In this document: positions 11,411 to 24,358 of the stretch, piece after piece
Layout of the letters: each line of letters begins with the position of its first letter
How positions within the stretch are numbered: position 1 is the first letter of the stretch
Origin: Smittia aterrima
Taxonomy: Eukaryota > Arthropoda > Insecta > Diptera > Chironomidae
Direction: 5' to 3'
DNA: 64,000 nt
NCBI GenBank assembly: GCA_033063855.1
Contig: CP093830.1
Span: forward strand, 17,794,854-17,858,853
Program-made: the position numbers and the translations under genes
The notes under the pieces: model-generated
What the model saw: only the letters and a program-made list of their open reading frames with translations
Databases searched by the model: none
Told to the model about the DNA's origin: nothing

Positions 11411-14400
11411 GTCAGGTTTTTGTTTTTCATTTTAATTGATTTGAAATATTTCAAGAGTCCTTTGCATTCGAGAGTTTGTTGTGAGAGAGTTTGATGACTT
11501 CTTGGCTTGACTTCACTTCAATATCAATTGATGTCATTAGACTGAATATCCACGCTTTTGATAGCTTGACAGCGACATAAAAAAGTCCGTAAAAGCTTCC
11601 GCTGCTCGGGAAGGTCTAATTTTATAACAGAATCATGCTCAACGACGAATGCGATTTTTATTTCTGCCTCGCCTCGATCTTCTTCATCTTCGAGACGATG
11701 CTCCGCCAATCTAATTTCTTATCTCTCGTCTTGAGAGCAGCAAATATTAAATTATCGAAAATATCGCTTTCGGATAAATGATGGAAAAAGTTTGTATCGT
11801 CGTTACCGAGGAAGTTTCCTTTCCGTGTGCGACAAACTTGATGAGACGATCATCTGACTGTGAAAAACACTGTCGCAGAATAAAAATTGATTCGCCATGA
11901 AAAAAAAAAGCGACGAACGAAATTCTTCGAGAGCAAATCATTATTGATTATGAGTGTCGTGTTTATCAGGAAGAATCGAGGGGAAGGAATGAAAACAAGT
12001 CAGGCTAATGGCGCTTGGCATTGGTCCAAGCGACATAATATTTTTGATTCATTCATTCATTCGTTTGGTTGCTAAAATCACGCAATTTGTAGTCAAATTG
12101 AAGAAATTTATTGCGCGAAATTCTCCAAACATTTTGGTGAAATTATTCATAAAAAAAATTCTTTTTTTTAGAAATAAAACGTCCCCTCGTTTGCTGATTC
12201 AAACTCGCATCCGCAGAACGCTTGACGACTTCTATTATTCCTCATGAATATTTGATTAAATTGAAATGTTTCATCTGAGAGAATATAAAATCACAATTCG
12301 AAAGACAATCACTCGACAAAAGGGTGGATAATGTCTTTTTATTTCATTAAGCATTACATTAAATGCAAGACGGGAAATTTCAAGTTTCAAAATTTATCTT
12401 CTGCACTGGTATCGTAAAAATCTTGTCTTCAAACTGGTCTGCTTAGATTCGCTTCCTTTTCAGTGAAATACTCGACTCGACAGAAGAGTTTTGCTTTTAA
12501 AATGTTTCCTTCTCTACAAATTTGATTTAAATTTGTGCAAGACCTTCCAGCAATGGCTTTCCAATGAAATCAGAAGGAGAACTGAATGAAACTCATCTCC
12601 AGTCCCTGGAGTATTGGCAACTCAGAATTCCGGAAGATCCAACGAAAAACTCTTCAAGCGATACATTATAAAGTTTTCCTTGTGCAATCGTCGTTACGAA
12701 ATTCTTCCTTGAAGAGATTCTTTTTTTTCTGCTGTATCGAACGAGAAAAATGAAATTGAATGTCATCTCAGTGGTCTCCACCAAAACGACGACACAAATT
12801 GGTTTCGTAGAGACACTGAGAGGGAGAGAAATGCAATCACTATAATGACTTCTTTGAAATGAATACTCGCTTCGTGTGGAACGTGATCAATTTTAAAATG
12901 ATGGCAGGTGGAACAGTGAGGCACGTTGAGAACAGTTCGAGCTTGTGCCTTGAGAAGTGTTTAACAATTGCCAGGTTTTCGCTGACTAAGGACGAAATCA
13001 GAGCTCTCGATAAATTCAGTTTTCTGCCGATCTGAGCATGATGAGTTGCCTTGGCAGTGTTCGCTTTCAAAGAGCGAAACGATGCTTGAAATGTTTTTCA
13101 CCATTCTCCCGGAATCTAAATCTATTTTGACTTCCTATCGAAAGGGAAAACTGAAGAGAAATCGAAGGAGTGAGTGAGAAAGAAATGATGTTAATTCAAG
13201 CAAATTTAAAAAGCTTTCACGCTTGAGAAGTTGCAATTAGAAGGAAAAAAATCTTCCACAGAATATATTCGGTTTTTTTTTATCTCTGAATTGCAAGTAT
13301 TGGAAGAACGAAGCATGCAATCAAGAGGAGAATTTTATTCTTCTAATTGTACTTAGACTTTATTGGCTTCAGCAGAAATCGACAAGAGAGCGAGAGAAAA
13401 AAGTCGACACGCTTTAGCTTCATGTGAAATTAATTTATTCGATGGAAGCTTGAAGAAACCTTCAACTTTTTTATTTTAATTTCAAAGCAGATGATATGCC
13501 GCACCCTTTTTTGAAGCTTCATTGAACAGTTCTCGTGATTAACTCTTGCGTAGAGATGCACCGTCATGATAAAGATAAATCACTCGATTCGTAATTATAA
13601 TTTCAGCTCGTCGACTTAAAAACTTTTTCCCCGAGACCTTCCACTTCACTTCACTCAATTCCGATAAATTATTCAGATCGATTTCAAAATCACATTACAA
13701 ACACTTCAATTGCAGACATTATGTGAGAAGTTTGTCAAGCATTTCTCGATCCCCTATCGAAGGAAATGTGGGAAATCAGATTTGAAAATCAATTTCATTA
13801 TAAACCGAAGCCTAATTGCATTGCTTGAGGAAGATTTGCACGGCTCACTGGTCAATACGTATCGAGTTGAGCTTTACTTTGGAAATCAAAGAGAGAAAGC
13901 CTTGCAAATCGATAACGTTCGAGTTGCCATGACTTCGTTTCAATTTGCTTCGCGACATTCTTTGAAGCTTCATCAAATGCGAACTCAGCAAATTGTTTGT
14001 CCTCACCTTTCGATGCTTCAATCTCTTTCTCGTTGTGAACGCTCGTGCGATGTTCAATCTCTAGTGGACTTAATAACGTCGAATCAAAATGGAATCCATC
14101 CCCAACTAAAAAAAAATATCGCGTTACAAGCGAGAGCTCGTTTGAGTGTCAATTATTGCGATTTCCTGTGAAAAGTAAAACACGGAATTGCTCTTTATAT
14201 CAATTTACTGCGAGGGTTCTTGTGAAGCGCTGATGACATTGATTTGTTTCTAAGAGTTAAAGTACAGTTTGCGAGACAACATTAAATATTTAAAACGACA
14301 TACATAACATTAAATTTGAATAACGTTTCTTAAGCCTCTTAAGCAAACAATTTCCGAAAAGAGGGAATGAGAAGTTTAATTAAACAATTGGAATGACAGC

Positions 14401-16719
14401 AGCAAAATCCTGAATTGTTTTCGAGAAAATGCTCGAAGACTTGGAATGCTCGCATCATTTATCAAGAAATATTAATAAACATTCGTTCGCTCCAAGAATG
14501 TGGAAAGGTTTTCCTCATAATTGCTCTCTAATTTGTTTACGTCTTTTGTCTGACAATAATTACTCATTCGGTGCTTGCCTGCAAGTGCTGACTCTCCATC
14601 TGGAAACATCGACCGTTGCACAACACGTTTCGCCTCAGAGGAAAGTGAAAACCATTCCGTTCAGATCCATTAATTTCCAATATATTTCTACTCGTAATCG
14701 TAGCTGATCGGCGACTCATCATTTATCATCCACAGTCTCTCACTCTCTCTACTTCAAGTTTCCCTTTCATTTCAGTTTTTATGATCCTGTTAAAGTGTGC
14801 AATTAATTTCATTTTCGGTTGAGGAGCGGTAGACAAAAAGGGACCAGAGGCAGAGAGTCACTTTGATGATGCAAAATCCTGTTAGACCCTAACGATTTAA
14901 ATCTTCTAAAAAATGACACTCAACATTTCGATTTCAAAGCAATTTACGGAAACAAATGGACGTAAAGAACAAACGAAGGGAAAGTAGGGCGACAAGGCAC
15001 AAACAGCAACCTGATCAAACATTTCTCGGGGAAACAAACACAGAATGTTTTAGGCACGCTTTAAAAACCATGAAAAATGGTTTATGCGACATACTGACGA
15101 GAGATGAAGAGAAATGATGTGTGGCGAATCAAAATTTCTATAGCTAAGAGCAAGCAAGCAAAGAGAGATTAAACAAAGTTGCGGTGATATTAACTTTAAT
15201 AATATTCCGCAATTGATAAGCACAAAGGAGAAAATTTCAAATGATATTCACTTAGCTTCTGAATCAAAACTCACAAAGTGAGAGGGAATAATGAATTGAC
15301 TTGACCATATGCGATGGTCGTACAATGGAAAAGTTTTACCAACCGTAGATGAAAATTCATGTGAATATTGCGGAATGTATGAAACTAGAGCTGGTTAACC
15401 TCTCGCCGACTTCATATTCAACATGGAGATTCACATCAGCCACAATAGGAGCAAACAAAAGGCTAATATCATTTTTCATCACAAACCATAAAGTTTCAAC
15501 TTCTCTCTCTCGCTCGTATTGTGCTCTGGGAAGCACTCGCTTCCGTGTGTGGGAGGAGGGGAGAAGTTGAAATTGCATCAATTAAGTCTCAAAAGTGGCA
15601 AATTTTTCAGGATTCTCTGAAACGTGAACTGAATTCGAAAAACAGAGGAAGAGCACACTCTAAGCTGCTTCGAGTCCTAAGACGGATGGAGAGCAATTTT
15701 TATCACGTTGCGATAGTGGTACACAATAAAATTGGATTACGTTCTCTTCGTTCACTAGGTCAGTTCTAGTATCGTACATGGAGAAGAAGAGTCACGGAAG
15801 AAAATATCAAATCATCTTGTTAGAGGAGATTTTCCATCTCGAGGGAAAGATCTCATGTCATTATGCTTGAATGTTTGAGGAGGAAAATCTATGGAAGATG
15901 TTGGAGGGAAAGGGACTTAAAGCGGTAGTTTAAACAGAAGAAGCTTTTACTCGATGAAAGTCACAGTGTTTAAGAGAAAAGCTTATTACTGTGCTCACTC
16001 ATGAAATTTTGATTTTCAAGTCAGGATTGCTCGTTGTCATGCGAACAACGAAGATTGCACATGAACTCACAATAAAATTATAAATTTAACAACTCTGGCT
16101 CATTTCAAATGACAAACATTGCAGACCTTGCAGTCGCCTGATGTCTATCAACACAATCATTAGCTTCAATGAGTCGAGCAATGAAACTTTGATTTCTCAG
16201 TGATTCAACACTTCAACTCTGAGCGACCAGTAAAACTTTTATTCTCCTCGTGAGAAATTTACTGCGCAATGAAAAGCTTTGCGAGATAATTTACAGAACC
16301 CGACATATAAATGCTTTGCTATATTTATTTTGCGAATAAAGCTTATTTTTATTGTGCCATAGCAGTTTCAACTCGTTTATCTGACAATAAAATAAATTAT
16401 TCCTCACGAGCTTATCCGAATTTATATCGGAACCAGAGGAAAAAATTTTTGTTTTCGTTTCTGCTTTTTGATGGGCTTAGACACACTTGGTGCTTAAAGG
16501 CGAAGTTAATGAAATGAAAGGCTTTACCGGAGAGATGAAAGAACTAGAAACGAAAACGAAGAGAAAAGGTTTTCACCAGGAAATTATTTTTAATTCTCTC
16601 AAGTACATAAAACTTTTCCTTAACCATGCAAACATCATCTGAGTGAGTTTTGGCCTTTCCACATTTTCAATTTATGTTTATTTTTCAAAAAGAGAAAAAT
16701 AGAAAACTCAAAGTCGTAA

Positions 16720-16880
16720 GGATTAAGTTTCGAGCATGTCAATTCTAAAACTTTCTCTCCTCCACACACGAGTTTGTCATTTGGCTTCGACTAAGAGGCA
16801 GAAGGAAACTTTTTTTGAAAGCGAGAGAAGAAAAACAATTTTCATAATTCAATGTTTCTTCATTTCATGCTGCTCTGCAT
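16720..16880 (+). repeat. Diverged segmental duplicate A3 (partner 26710-26850)
   Basis: Shared strings in the same order as 26710-26850 are AAGTTTYGAGYATGTCAAYTC, TTTGGCTTCGACT and TTCATARTTCAATRTTTCTTC, with indels between them. By eye identity is roughly 70% over the aligned part. No coding potential is shared. Confidence 0.6.
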
Positions 16881-19800
16881 AAAAATAAGAAGTTGCTTCC
16901 GAGAAATGAAATGCTTGGGGTTGAGTCAGAATTGTTTCTTGTTTAGATTGGGTTGAGAGTGCAGCATTCTCTGTCTTGATTCAAGGCCAAATGAATTTGA
17001 ATTTCGCTCATAAAAACGTAAGGAAACAATTTGGGAAATCTTGACGAAGGGTTGGCTTCTTTCAAGCCGTTGCGAATTGAGTTCGTCCGGGTGCAAGCGA
17101 CTTTCTTGTTATATCCAACGACACGAACTCTCTTTATTAGTTTAATATTTCATGCAAACCAACCCAAAACTCTGTTTCACGGCTGAACTTTCACGCTCCT
17201 TATTCATTCTGTTTCGTTTTTGCCTTTGGGCTCATTCAAATGCGGAACAGCAGGAAGCATGGACTTCAAAACAGGAAAACATGAATCAAGAACACTTGCC
17301 AAACTAATTTAATTTCTTTATTTTTGTTCTTCTTTCCTTCAACGACAAGCAAGAAAGTCAATGAAGAACTTAATGTGCTCACGAACGAGGATATAAATCT
17401 GAATTAAATTGCACTTTGTTGATTATGCTAAAGATCGATTCTCCATTAGAAAGAAATCAAGATTCGCTTGAATGGTTTTTTCTTCAGTAATTACCAACGA
17501 AAAAAAATAATTTTCATCACGTTAATGTAAGGATGACATAAAAAATCAGAGAGTTCGTTCATGAAAGCATTAAATTGATAGATTAGAAGTTAATAAATCT
17601 ACTTATGCATTGAAATATATTTTTAAGGGTAATTCCCCTTTGAATGGAATTTATGCTTGTAACATTATCGATCGAATAATTTGCAATCACCAATTTCGTA
17701 ATATTTGAACAATTCTGTAAAATTTCGTGTACACAATGTTTAAAATTCTCTTGAGACTTTGAGAATTTGATAGAAATGAACTGAAACAGAAAATATTTTT
17801 TTTAAAGTTCATCGGCAAAGGTCGAACAACATTTTTCACCCATCGTCAAATGCCTGAGCTAACGAAGCTACGAATACAGCTAAAATATTTATTATCAACT
17901 TTAAATAAAAACAAACGAAGCAAAATAAACTAACCGCAAATGCAAAATATGCAAATAAATAGGAAAACTTTTTGAAGAAACCTCTTCATTGCTTCAGAAT
18001 TAAATTGAAACTAAGAAACTTCAACTCATTCAGTCTTATTAAAACATTTTTTTGAGTGTCGAGAAAATAAAGATCTCAAATGAATGTTCAACAATATTCT
18101 TCAAATATTTACTTTCGAGTGATGTAACAACTGAAATAAACAGTAAGACAGCAGTTCGAGATCGAAATTCTTGATGGAATTTTTCTTCAAGTTTTTTCTT
18201 CGAAATAAATTTAAATTTAATTTAATAAATTTTCAAATCGAATCAGAAGAAAAAAGAAATAAATTTCTAAATCATTGCGTTCTAAAATTACATTAACTTC
18301 CTGAGAAAGTCCCTTGAACGAAATGTGACGTTTGGTGTCATGGCACATTTCCAAAGAACGAATATCTTGTCATATGTGCAATGACTTGCAATTTGATCAA
18401 CAAAAAAATCATTTTTTGAATGAAATTGAACGGCACCCTCGACGTTTGGTGAAATTTGTAGATTCATAGAAATCATTATGAGCGTCTACTGTTCATGCCT
18501 CAGTAATTCTGAACTGTTGTGCAGAGTTCACGCGTGTTAGCAATCCACCATTAGTTGGCGCGCTATCATGCTAATTTATGATTCCGAAAAATGAGGATTG
18601 AACATGAAAACGCCGCCGTGCCGTTCCTGTGTGCAATGATTAATAGACATGAGCGAAACAAAGTATTTATATTCATAAATTGCGCTCTTCTCGGTGTTGT
18701 TTTTGACGTTTCGATGATACGCGGAATCAAGCTCATGACGAGTGACGCGTGAGTCACACAGAGTGAAAAGCCACAGAAAAACATCAACAAACTTACGACG
18801 GTTATTAATTGTACAAATCCCCCGTGCTGATAATAAGCGGGGAGGAGTAGCAAAAACCAGAAACTCAACACAACAAAATCCTAAACGAATTTTCACGAAA
18901 AACAAAAACTTTTCTTTATCGAGTTTTTCTTCAAAATCTCGTTATTATTTCGAAATACACAGTTCAAGTTGAAATAAAAAGAAAACAAAGAGAAATTCAT
19001 ACGAGGCTCGTTCAAAAGTCACGTAACAAGAGTTGGAGGAGTTAGGAAAAAGTCTAATGAAGATTCGCTTTGGACTTTAACTTGTCACGATTGGGAAAAG
19101 TTGATCGGCACGTGATTACCGAACGAAGCCATTGCGCGACAAGAAAACCAACAAAGACTTAAAAGAAATCTTTTCTCGAGCAAAAAATTTATTCAAATGA
19201 AATTTAAATGGGTTTGCATGATGGCAGAGAGTTCTAGCAATCGCTAGCGTGATGAGTTGAAAGAAGCGAAGAGAAGAACGAAATGTAATTTAATTTTGAT
19301 CGTTTTGTTTCTTCTCTTCGAGCGATTATGTCGTCTTGAAGATTTGAAGACAAAAAAAAGAAAGACAAAAGTTGCTTCAACAACAAAGTTTACACTCCAA
19401 GCGACGACTGTTGCATTCAGCGGGAGAGCAAACGTACTCGTTAGTGGTGTCCAGTGGCATCAAGATAAATGCAACCGCAAAGTTTTCTTTAAAAAGCACG
19501 AACGCTCTGACGTCTTTGGTTCTCGTTCGTGATTGGATTCGTCAGCAGTTTCTTGTTACGAACTTGTCAAGATTCCCAACGAAGAAGTAAAGAAAGTAAC
19601 TTTATCACTAACTCAAGCGAGAAAAGCTTATCAACTGAAACTCGCATTTCGTTTAAGCCGTTGCGAAGCATTTGATCATGAAAAGTGGTTTATAAAGTTG
19701 TAAATAGCTCCATTCAACCCTCAAAAAGTGACAGAATAAATGTGAAGATTACGTAATAAATCACACTTTCCTTCTTAGACTGAAGGAAAAGATGTTTTCG

Positions 19801-20130
19801 GTAGTAAATCGTGCGTAAGATATTGAGTTGCAGGGCGATGAGTTGAGACGAGATATCGTCGTTTGATTTGTTGGTTCGAAGAAGAAGTTGTAACATAAAA
19901 CTTGAAATAATCTCCTTCTCTTTCTCTCCGAGTATTTATCATTAGAAAAACATTTGGTTGCACTCAAACATTTTCTTAAATGAGTCAACGAATGAACAGA
20001 CCAAGTTGAAAGTTTGCTAATTTTTTTTCTCGATTTAACAACGAAACTTTCTTATCAGAAGCCATCGACGGTCCAACTTTTTAATTAGATTGTTCAACAT
20101 TAATTTCAAAAAGATCTTAAGCAATCACAT

Positions 20131-20320
20131 TAAAATCACTTCAAGTTAATCAACAGTCTCCGTAATTGCATTTTCCAACTACTCGGACGACTTGACTGCT
20201 AAGTTTGCGTCGTTTAGCGTCATTTCTCGTGAAGGAACTTTTTCAATTATTTTCAAGTGACTTAAAGCGTCGTCGAGTGTATACTTTCATCACGTTAAAA
20301 GTCTCAAATTAGGAATTGTT
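20131..20320 (+). repeat. Direct repeat upstream of the odorant receptor, copy R1
   Basis: A copy of this segment lies at 22290-22460 in the same orientation. Shared strings include TTTTCCAACTACT, ACTGCTAAGTT, a 20-base run beginning TTCAATTATTTTCAAG (near 20244 and 22382), TCGAGTGTATA and TTAGGAATT. R1 ends about 380 bases before the receptor start codon, so it may include promoter sequence. Confidence 0.8.
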
Positions 20321-20697
20321 GAGAAAATAGAACATTCACTCGGTAATCCATTGCTAGATGTTCAGAAACTTATTTTATGTGTTTTATGATAAAACTTTTA
20401 TGAACCAAGTCGTTTGAAGAACTAAACACGTTTTAAAGCGAAGAAGCCTTTGGACGAAAAATTCTATTGAACATTCTAAATTATTTGTAAGTAAAAGACC
20501 AAGAAGGTGAAGCGATCATGAAGATGATATATTATTATTGAAGACACCAATTTCTTTCCAGGAAATATTTTTCTCTCTAAATATTTGATTCAAAATGTTC
20601 GTTTGAAAAGTTTTCAAAGAACTCAGAATTCTCATTTGTCGTTTGTCAAGCAAACCTAGTGAAACCGAATTGTGGTTATCTTGAGGAGAAATCTGCA

Positions 20698-22076
20698 ATG
20701 GATATCATCAAAGGAACTTCCGTTCATGCTACTCGAATGATTAAAGTTATTGAAATTGTGTGGAAAGTTCTAAATCCTTTCAATGCTCAAGGAAAATTGA
20801 CCAAAGTGTAAAATAATTTAATTTTAATGTTCAATTGCAATCAAACTTTTCTTAACAGATTCGTTTTTCTTCTAATAACTCACATTAATTTTCTCGTCGG
20901 TATTGGCTCCTACTTGTTGACTTCTGGCTTAACAAATCTAACGCCGACTGAGTTGCTTGAGAACGTTGGCGTCTTTCGTAAGTTGCTTTTATAGAATTCG
21001 CCAGCTTTCTGATATTTTATATTTTAAGTCGCAATTGTTCGCCATTGTGTTTACTTGACGATGATGGTCCTTCTGAGAACAAGGATTCAAGCGGTGATCG
21101 ATAAGATTGTCAAAACGAGGTAAAGAAAACTTCAAATTCAATTTAGGGTTACTCACTATTCAAGCACAACCCTATTTCATTCATTGAATTTTTTAAGAGA
21201 GCAACTTCAAACTACTGACGATGATTGGACACTTTCGATCGATTACATGAAGAGTGAATTTCGTGTGACGCGTTTCAGCGTCGTTGGAATAATTCTTTAC
21301 AATGTATTGTTGTCCTGCGGAGTTTTTTTCATCAAAGATGTCAATAAGCATCAATTGCCTTACAACTTCTACTTCGTTTACTTTCCCTTTGACTCTTTCA
21401 TGACTCCAAAGTGGTTCATTCACTATATTCAACAACTCATAATGGCAAATGCCGCTGTCTTACTTTATTACTCTTATTCTGGATATACTTTGCTGATAAT
21501 GAACTTTTCGTGTTGGGAAGTCGACGCTTTGAGGCTTCATGTTAAGAAAATGTTTCAACAAAAAGAAAATCTAGACTTTAAAGTTAAACAAACAATTTTA
21601 AGAAGCTATCGAGTCATGGATTTTTTGCAAGAAGCTCAAGCCATCTTCAGAGTCAGTTTCTTAACTGATTTCTCATTGTCAGCCTTCATCTTCTGCATGT
21701 GCTTCTACACGTTAAGTTCTGATGTCTTTGGATCAATGTCGATCTTCGTAATCATTTGTTTGCTATTTTCGCAACTTGCCATTTTCTGTTGGATGGGAAA
21801 TCGAGTTAATGTTTGCATTGAGAATTTGTACGTTGCTGTCTATGAAGTCAAATGGTACTCACAGAGCGTCAGACATCAAAATGATCTTCTCATGATCCTA
21901 ATCATGGCTCAGCGATTGAAAGGTTTCAATGGAATCTTCAACTCTGTTGACTTGCAGACTTTGCTTAAGGTTTGATAAAAAAAAGTTTTGGTTAAAATTT
22001 GTAATAAAGAAAATTCTCTTTTCAGATTCTGCAATTTACTTATTCACTTCTAGCGTTTTTACAAACTACAAACTAA
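20698..22076 (+). CDS. Odorant receptor (insect 7-transmembrane chemoreceptor)
   Basis: Exons: 20698-20807, 20859-20977, 21029-21119, 21198-21969 and 22026-22076; 380 residues, the usual length for an insect OR. Hydrophobic segments lie near residues 38-57, 77-96, 133-152, 175-200, 245-270, 275-298 and 362-378. The family's conserved C-terminal half is clear: a CWMGN segment, then VYEVKWY, a long amphipathic stretch, and a final helix that crosses the last intron (LQTLLK then ILQFTYSLLAFLQ). Short introns late in the gene are typical of dipteran ORs. Insect ORs form ligand-gated cation channels with the Orco co-receptor in sensory neuron dendrites; the ligand cannot be told from sequence. The last donor, GTTTGA, is weak, but the downstream frame gives the expected C-terminus. 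The gene stands alone here, flanked by direct repeats. It is too divergent from Orco to be the co-receptor. Confidence 0.93.
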
Positions 22077-22289
22077 GAAGACTCATAAGACCAGACACCT
22101 GCACTTAAACATTTATTACTAATAATCTATTATTATGTCTCAAACTTGAATATTTAACTCTACGAAAATACTTTGTGAATTTTACTCAGATTCCATTTTC
22201 ATTCGTCAGATAACTTTAACTCACTCGCTTTAAAGTAAAAGAAGCTGAAGAGAGGAGAAAGAGTTTGTTTCAATCCAAAGCCATCGAAA

Positions 22290-22460
22290 TAAAATCATTC
22301 CAAGTTATGCAATGTTTTTCCAACTACTTGGACTGCTAAGTTGGTTTCATTTCTCGTCATTTCTCTGTAAAGAAACTTTTTTCAATTATTTTCAAGTGAC
22401 TTAAAGCTTTGTCGAGTGTATACCCTCATCACTTTTAAAGAGTCTAATTAGGAATTTTGT
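22290..22460 (+). repeat. Direct repeat downstream of the odorant receptor, copy R2
   Basis: Partner of 20131-20320. R2 is shorter because of small deletions near its start. The central part, from TTCAATTATTTTCAAG to TCGAGTGTATA, is almost identical between copies. It begins about 210 bases after the receptor stop codon. Confidence 0.8.
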
Positions 22461-23024
22461 TATTTTGTTGCGCAAATACAACGCTTTGCTCAGCCATCCG
22501 TCATAAATCCTTTTGTCGCTTTTTCCTCTTCTCTCGCTTTAATCTCCATAATGTTTGGAAAGAACTTTCATTGTCAGAGCATTTCATTCAATTCTCGTGC
22601 TCTGCAGATCTTTGTTCACTTTAAGTCTTGAATTGCATTGCTTTAAAAGGCAAAAGCTTTTCAGCGTAACAGATGTCGTGCACATTTGGATACCGAAACT
22701 AATTGCCGGCTAAGATTTTCGAGACTTAGTTTCGTCTTAAATTCCCTTTAACGAGAATCGCTCTTGGAGATTATTGCGGTCTCTCCAGTCCATCCAAACA
22801 TTCTGATTAAGCTCCAACATGGAAATATTAAAATGCGGTAACGATGTACGATCCCGCTTAATCCGTTGAAATATGATAATTGATCGAGAGTCGCTCTCGA
22901 AAGAATTCTTTTCAATTTGATATTGATTCACTTTTATTAAGTTCATTTCGTTGTTTGTGAAGCACATCATTAATCAAATGATGAAAGTATCAGGTTCAAC
23001 CTTGAAAAAAATGATGATAATCAA

Positions 23025-23340
23025 ACACAATGCTTTCTTCAACTTCACTAGTCAGCAGATGTCATTCGATACTTGTGACGGCGATGTAACGAGAGGAAAG
23101 AGATTGCGTTCGTTGTCGAACTCAAATTGAGCTAATGAATGAGGAGAAAGAACGCTCATGTTACGTCTCGAACAACAATAACAAAACCCCTTTCAACAAT
23201 CGAGCAGTTGTTCTTGTTCCTTTTTGGCAGTGAATAACAAATGCCGCACATTCTGGTTGCTTGATGTTTTTGGAATTTATTGCTTCAATTTAATTACCAT
23301 GAGGAGGGGACGTTAATAAATCAATTGAGTTAATAAAATA
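23025..23340 (+). repeat. Diverged segmental duplicate B1 (partner 10480-10830)
   Basis: Same orientation as its partner. The strongest anchors are GTCAGCAGATGTCAT near 23051, ATGCCGCACATT near 23241 and GTTAATAAATCAATTGAGT near 23312. The latter two lie in a stretch where the copies differ mainly by small insertions. Confidence 0.7.
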
Positions 23341-23449
23341 ATAATAAAATGGTTGTAAAGGAAGGAACAGGAAGCGATGTCAGTCTCATCAAAGCGCAAT
23401 CCCTTAAATGAGCATCATCCGAGTTTTGATGCTTTTTAATCAAAGCCGA

Positions 23450-23645
23450 ATCAGTCTCATGTCGGATAAAAGAATCAATCTGCTTTGCTATCAGCTCAAT
23501 TAGCACTCCAATCATCGGAATGAATTCATTTGCATTCGAAATGTCGAGTCGCCCGCTTTATTAATTGACATTGGCAGTGAAATTCGGAAAGTTTTTCATT
23601 AACTCGATTGATAAAATGGAAATTGTAATTGAATTGGAGCGTAAA
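23450..23645 (+). repeat. Diverged segmental duplicate B2 (partner 11210-11410)
   Basis: Anchored by TTGACATTGGCAGTGAA near 23565 and followed by AATTGAATTGGAGCG. Spacing from B1 is shorter than in the A copy, which implies deletions here or insertions in A. Confidence 0.5.
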
Positions 23646-24358
23646 GTGAAAAGTTTCGACGAATTAAGCAAATGGATTTTACGGTGATCCCTAATTTTTT
23701 ATTATCGCTGTTCATAAAAGCGATTTGAATGATTAGAGTGAACATCAAGTTAATGGAGAAAGAGAGATGCACTCTCAAGAGTTGGAAGCAACTGATCCCT
23801 TATCAAAGTCGTTGAGAAGTTTCCTTTTTTTCTTCTTAATCTTCTTCGTCGTGGGAATGAGACATTGAGTCCATGACAAGAAGAGACTGCAAGGCATTTG
23901 CTTGAGAGGCTTCAAGTGCTCAATCTTATTTCCGATGATTTTCCTCATTTTTAGAAGATAACCAACTAATGCTCGCTTGGCTCGTCTCCAACTCACATGA
24001 ACTTTATTAATGTCAATTGACTCGCTCTCTCTCATCCTGGATATGCCAAACTTTTTATGAATCGAATTTATCGAAGAAGATAAACTTGAAAAAGTGGTTA
24101 CGAAGTTAGAATCGTCTGGCTTCAAACCAAAAATTGGATTTAGTCGTCATTTGAAAATCAAGTTTACATTATTAACTGCCAATCATCTTCTTCTTTGCTT
24201 TAACGAAACTCGATCATAAGAATTAGTTTAAATTAAAACTGGCCTCCCTCCACGAGCGGAGTTTCAAATCTTTTTTCATTTCGCGACTTCCTCGTGTCAG
24301 TTCATAGGAAAACGTTGAAAAGATTGGAAGCGAAAATTTATAAAAGAAATCTCCGAGA

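Larger units (their letters stand above)
10321..20697. other. Intergenic region between the Ig/FN3 gene and the odorant receptor
   Basis: About 10 kb in which I could not support a gene. The longest open frame (13710-14171) opens with TTG rather than ATG, matches no family I know and shows no plausible exon partners. Segments at 10480-10830, 11210-11410 and 16720-16880 are duplicated downstream of the receptor gene, and one member of the receptor-flanking direct repeat lies at 20131-20320. Indels between copies break any shared reading frame, which supports a non-coding nature. Confidence 0.55.
22077..24358. other. Intergenic region between the odorant receptor and the SVWC gene
   Basis: No gene is supported. 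An AATAAA at 22288-22293 could end the receptor transcript and coincides with the start of repeat R2. Blocks B1 and B2 of the segmental duplication follow at 23.0-23.65 kb. I looked for remnants of a second receptor where one would be expected from the R1/R2 spacing (near 22.84 kb) and saw none. Confidence 0.55.

Noticed and set aside
13710..14171. 153-codon open frame on the plus strand
   Set aside because: It opens with TTG just before a CAG, its first ATG is far inside, no family is recognisable and it has no splice partners. One such frame is about what chance allows in 64 kb of this composition.
24339..24345. TATAAAA upstream of the SVWC gene as a TATA box
   Set aside because: It lies only 14 bases before the start codon, so a transcript starting about 30 bases downstream would miss the ATG and signal peptide.
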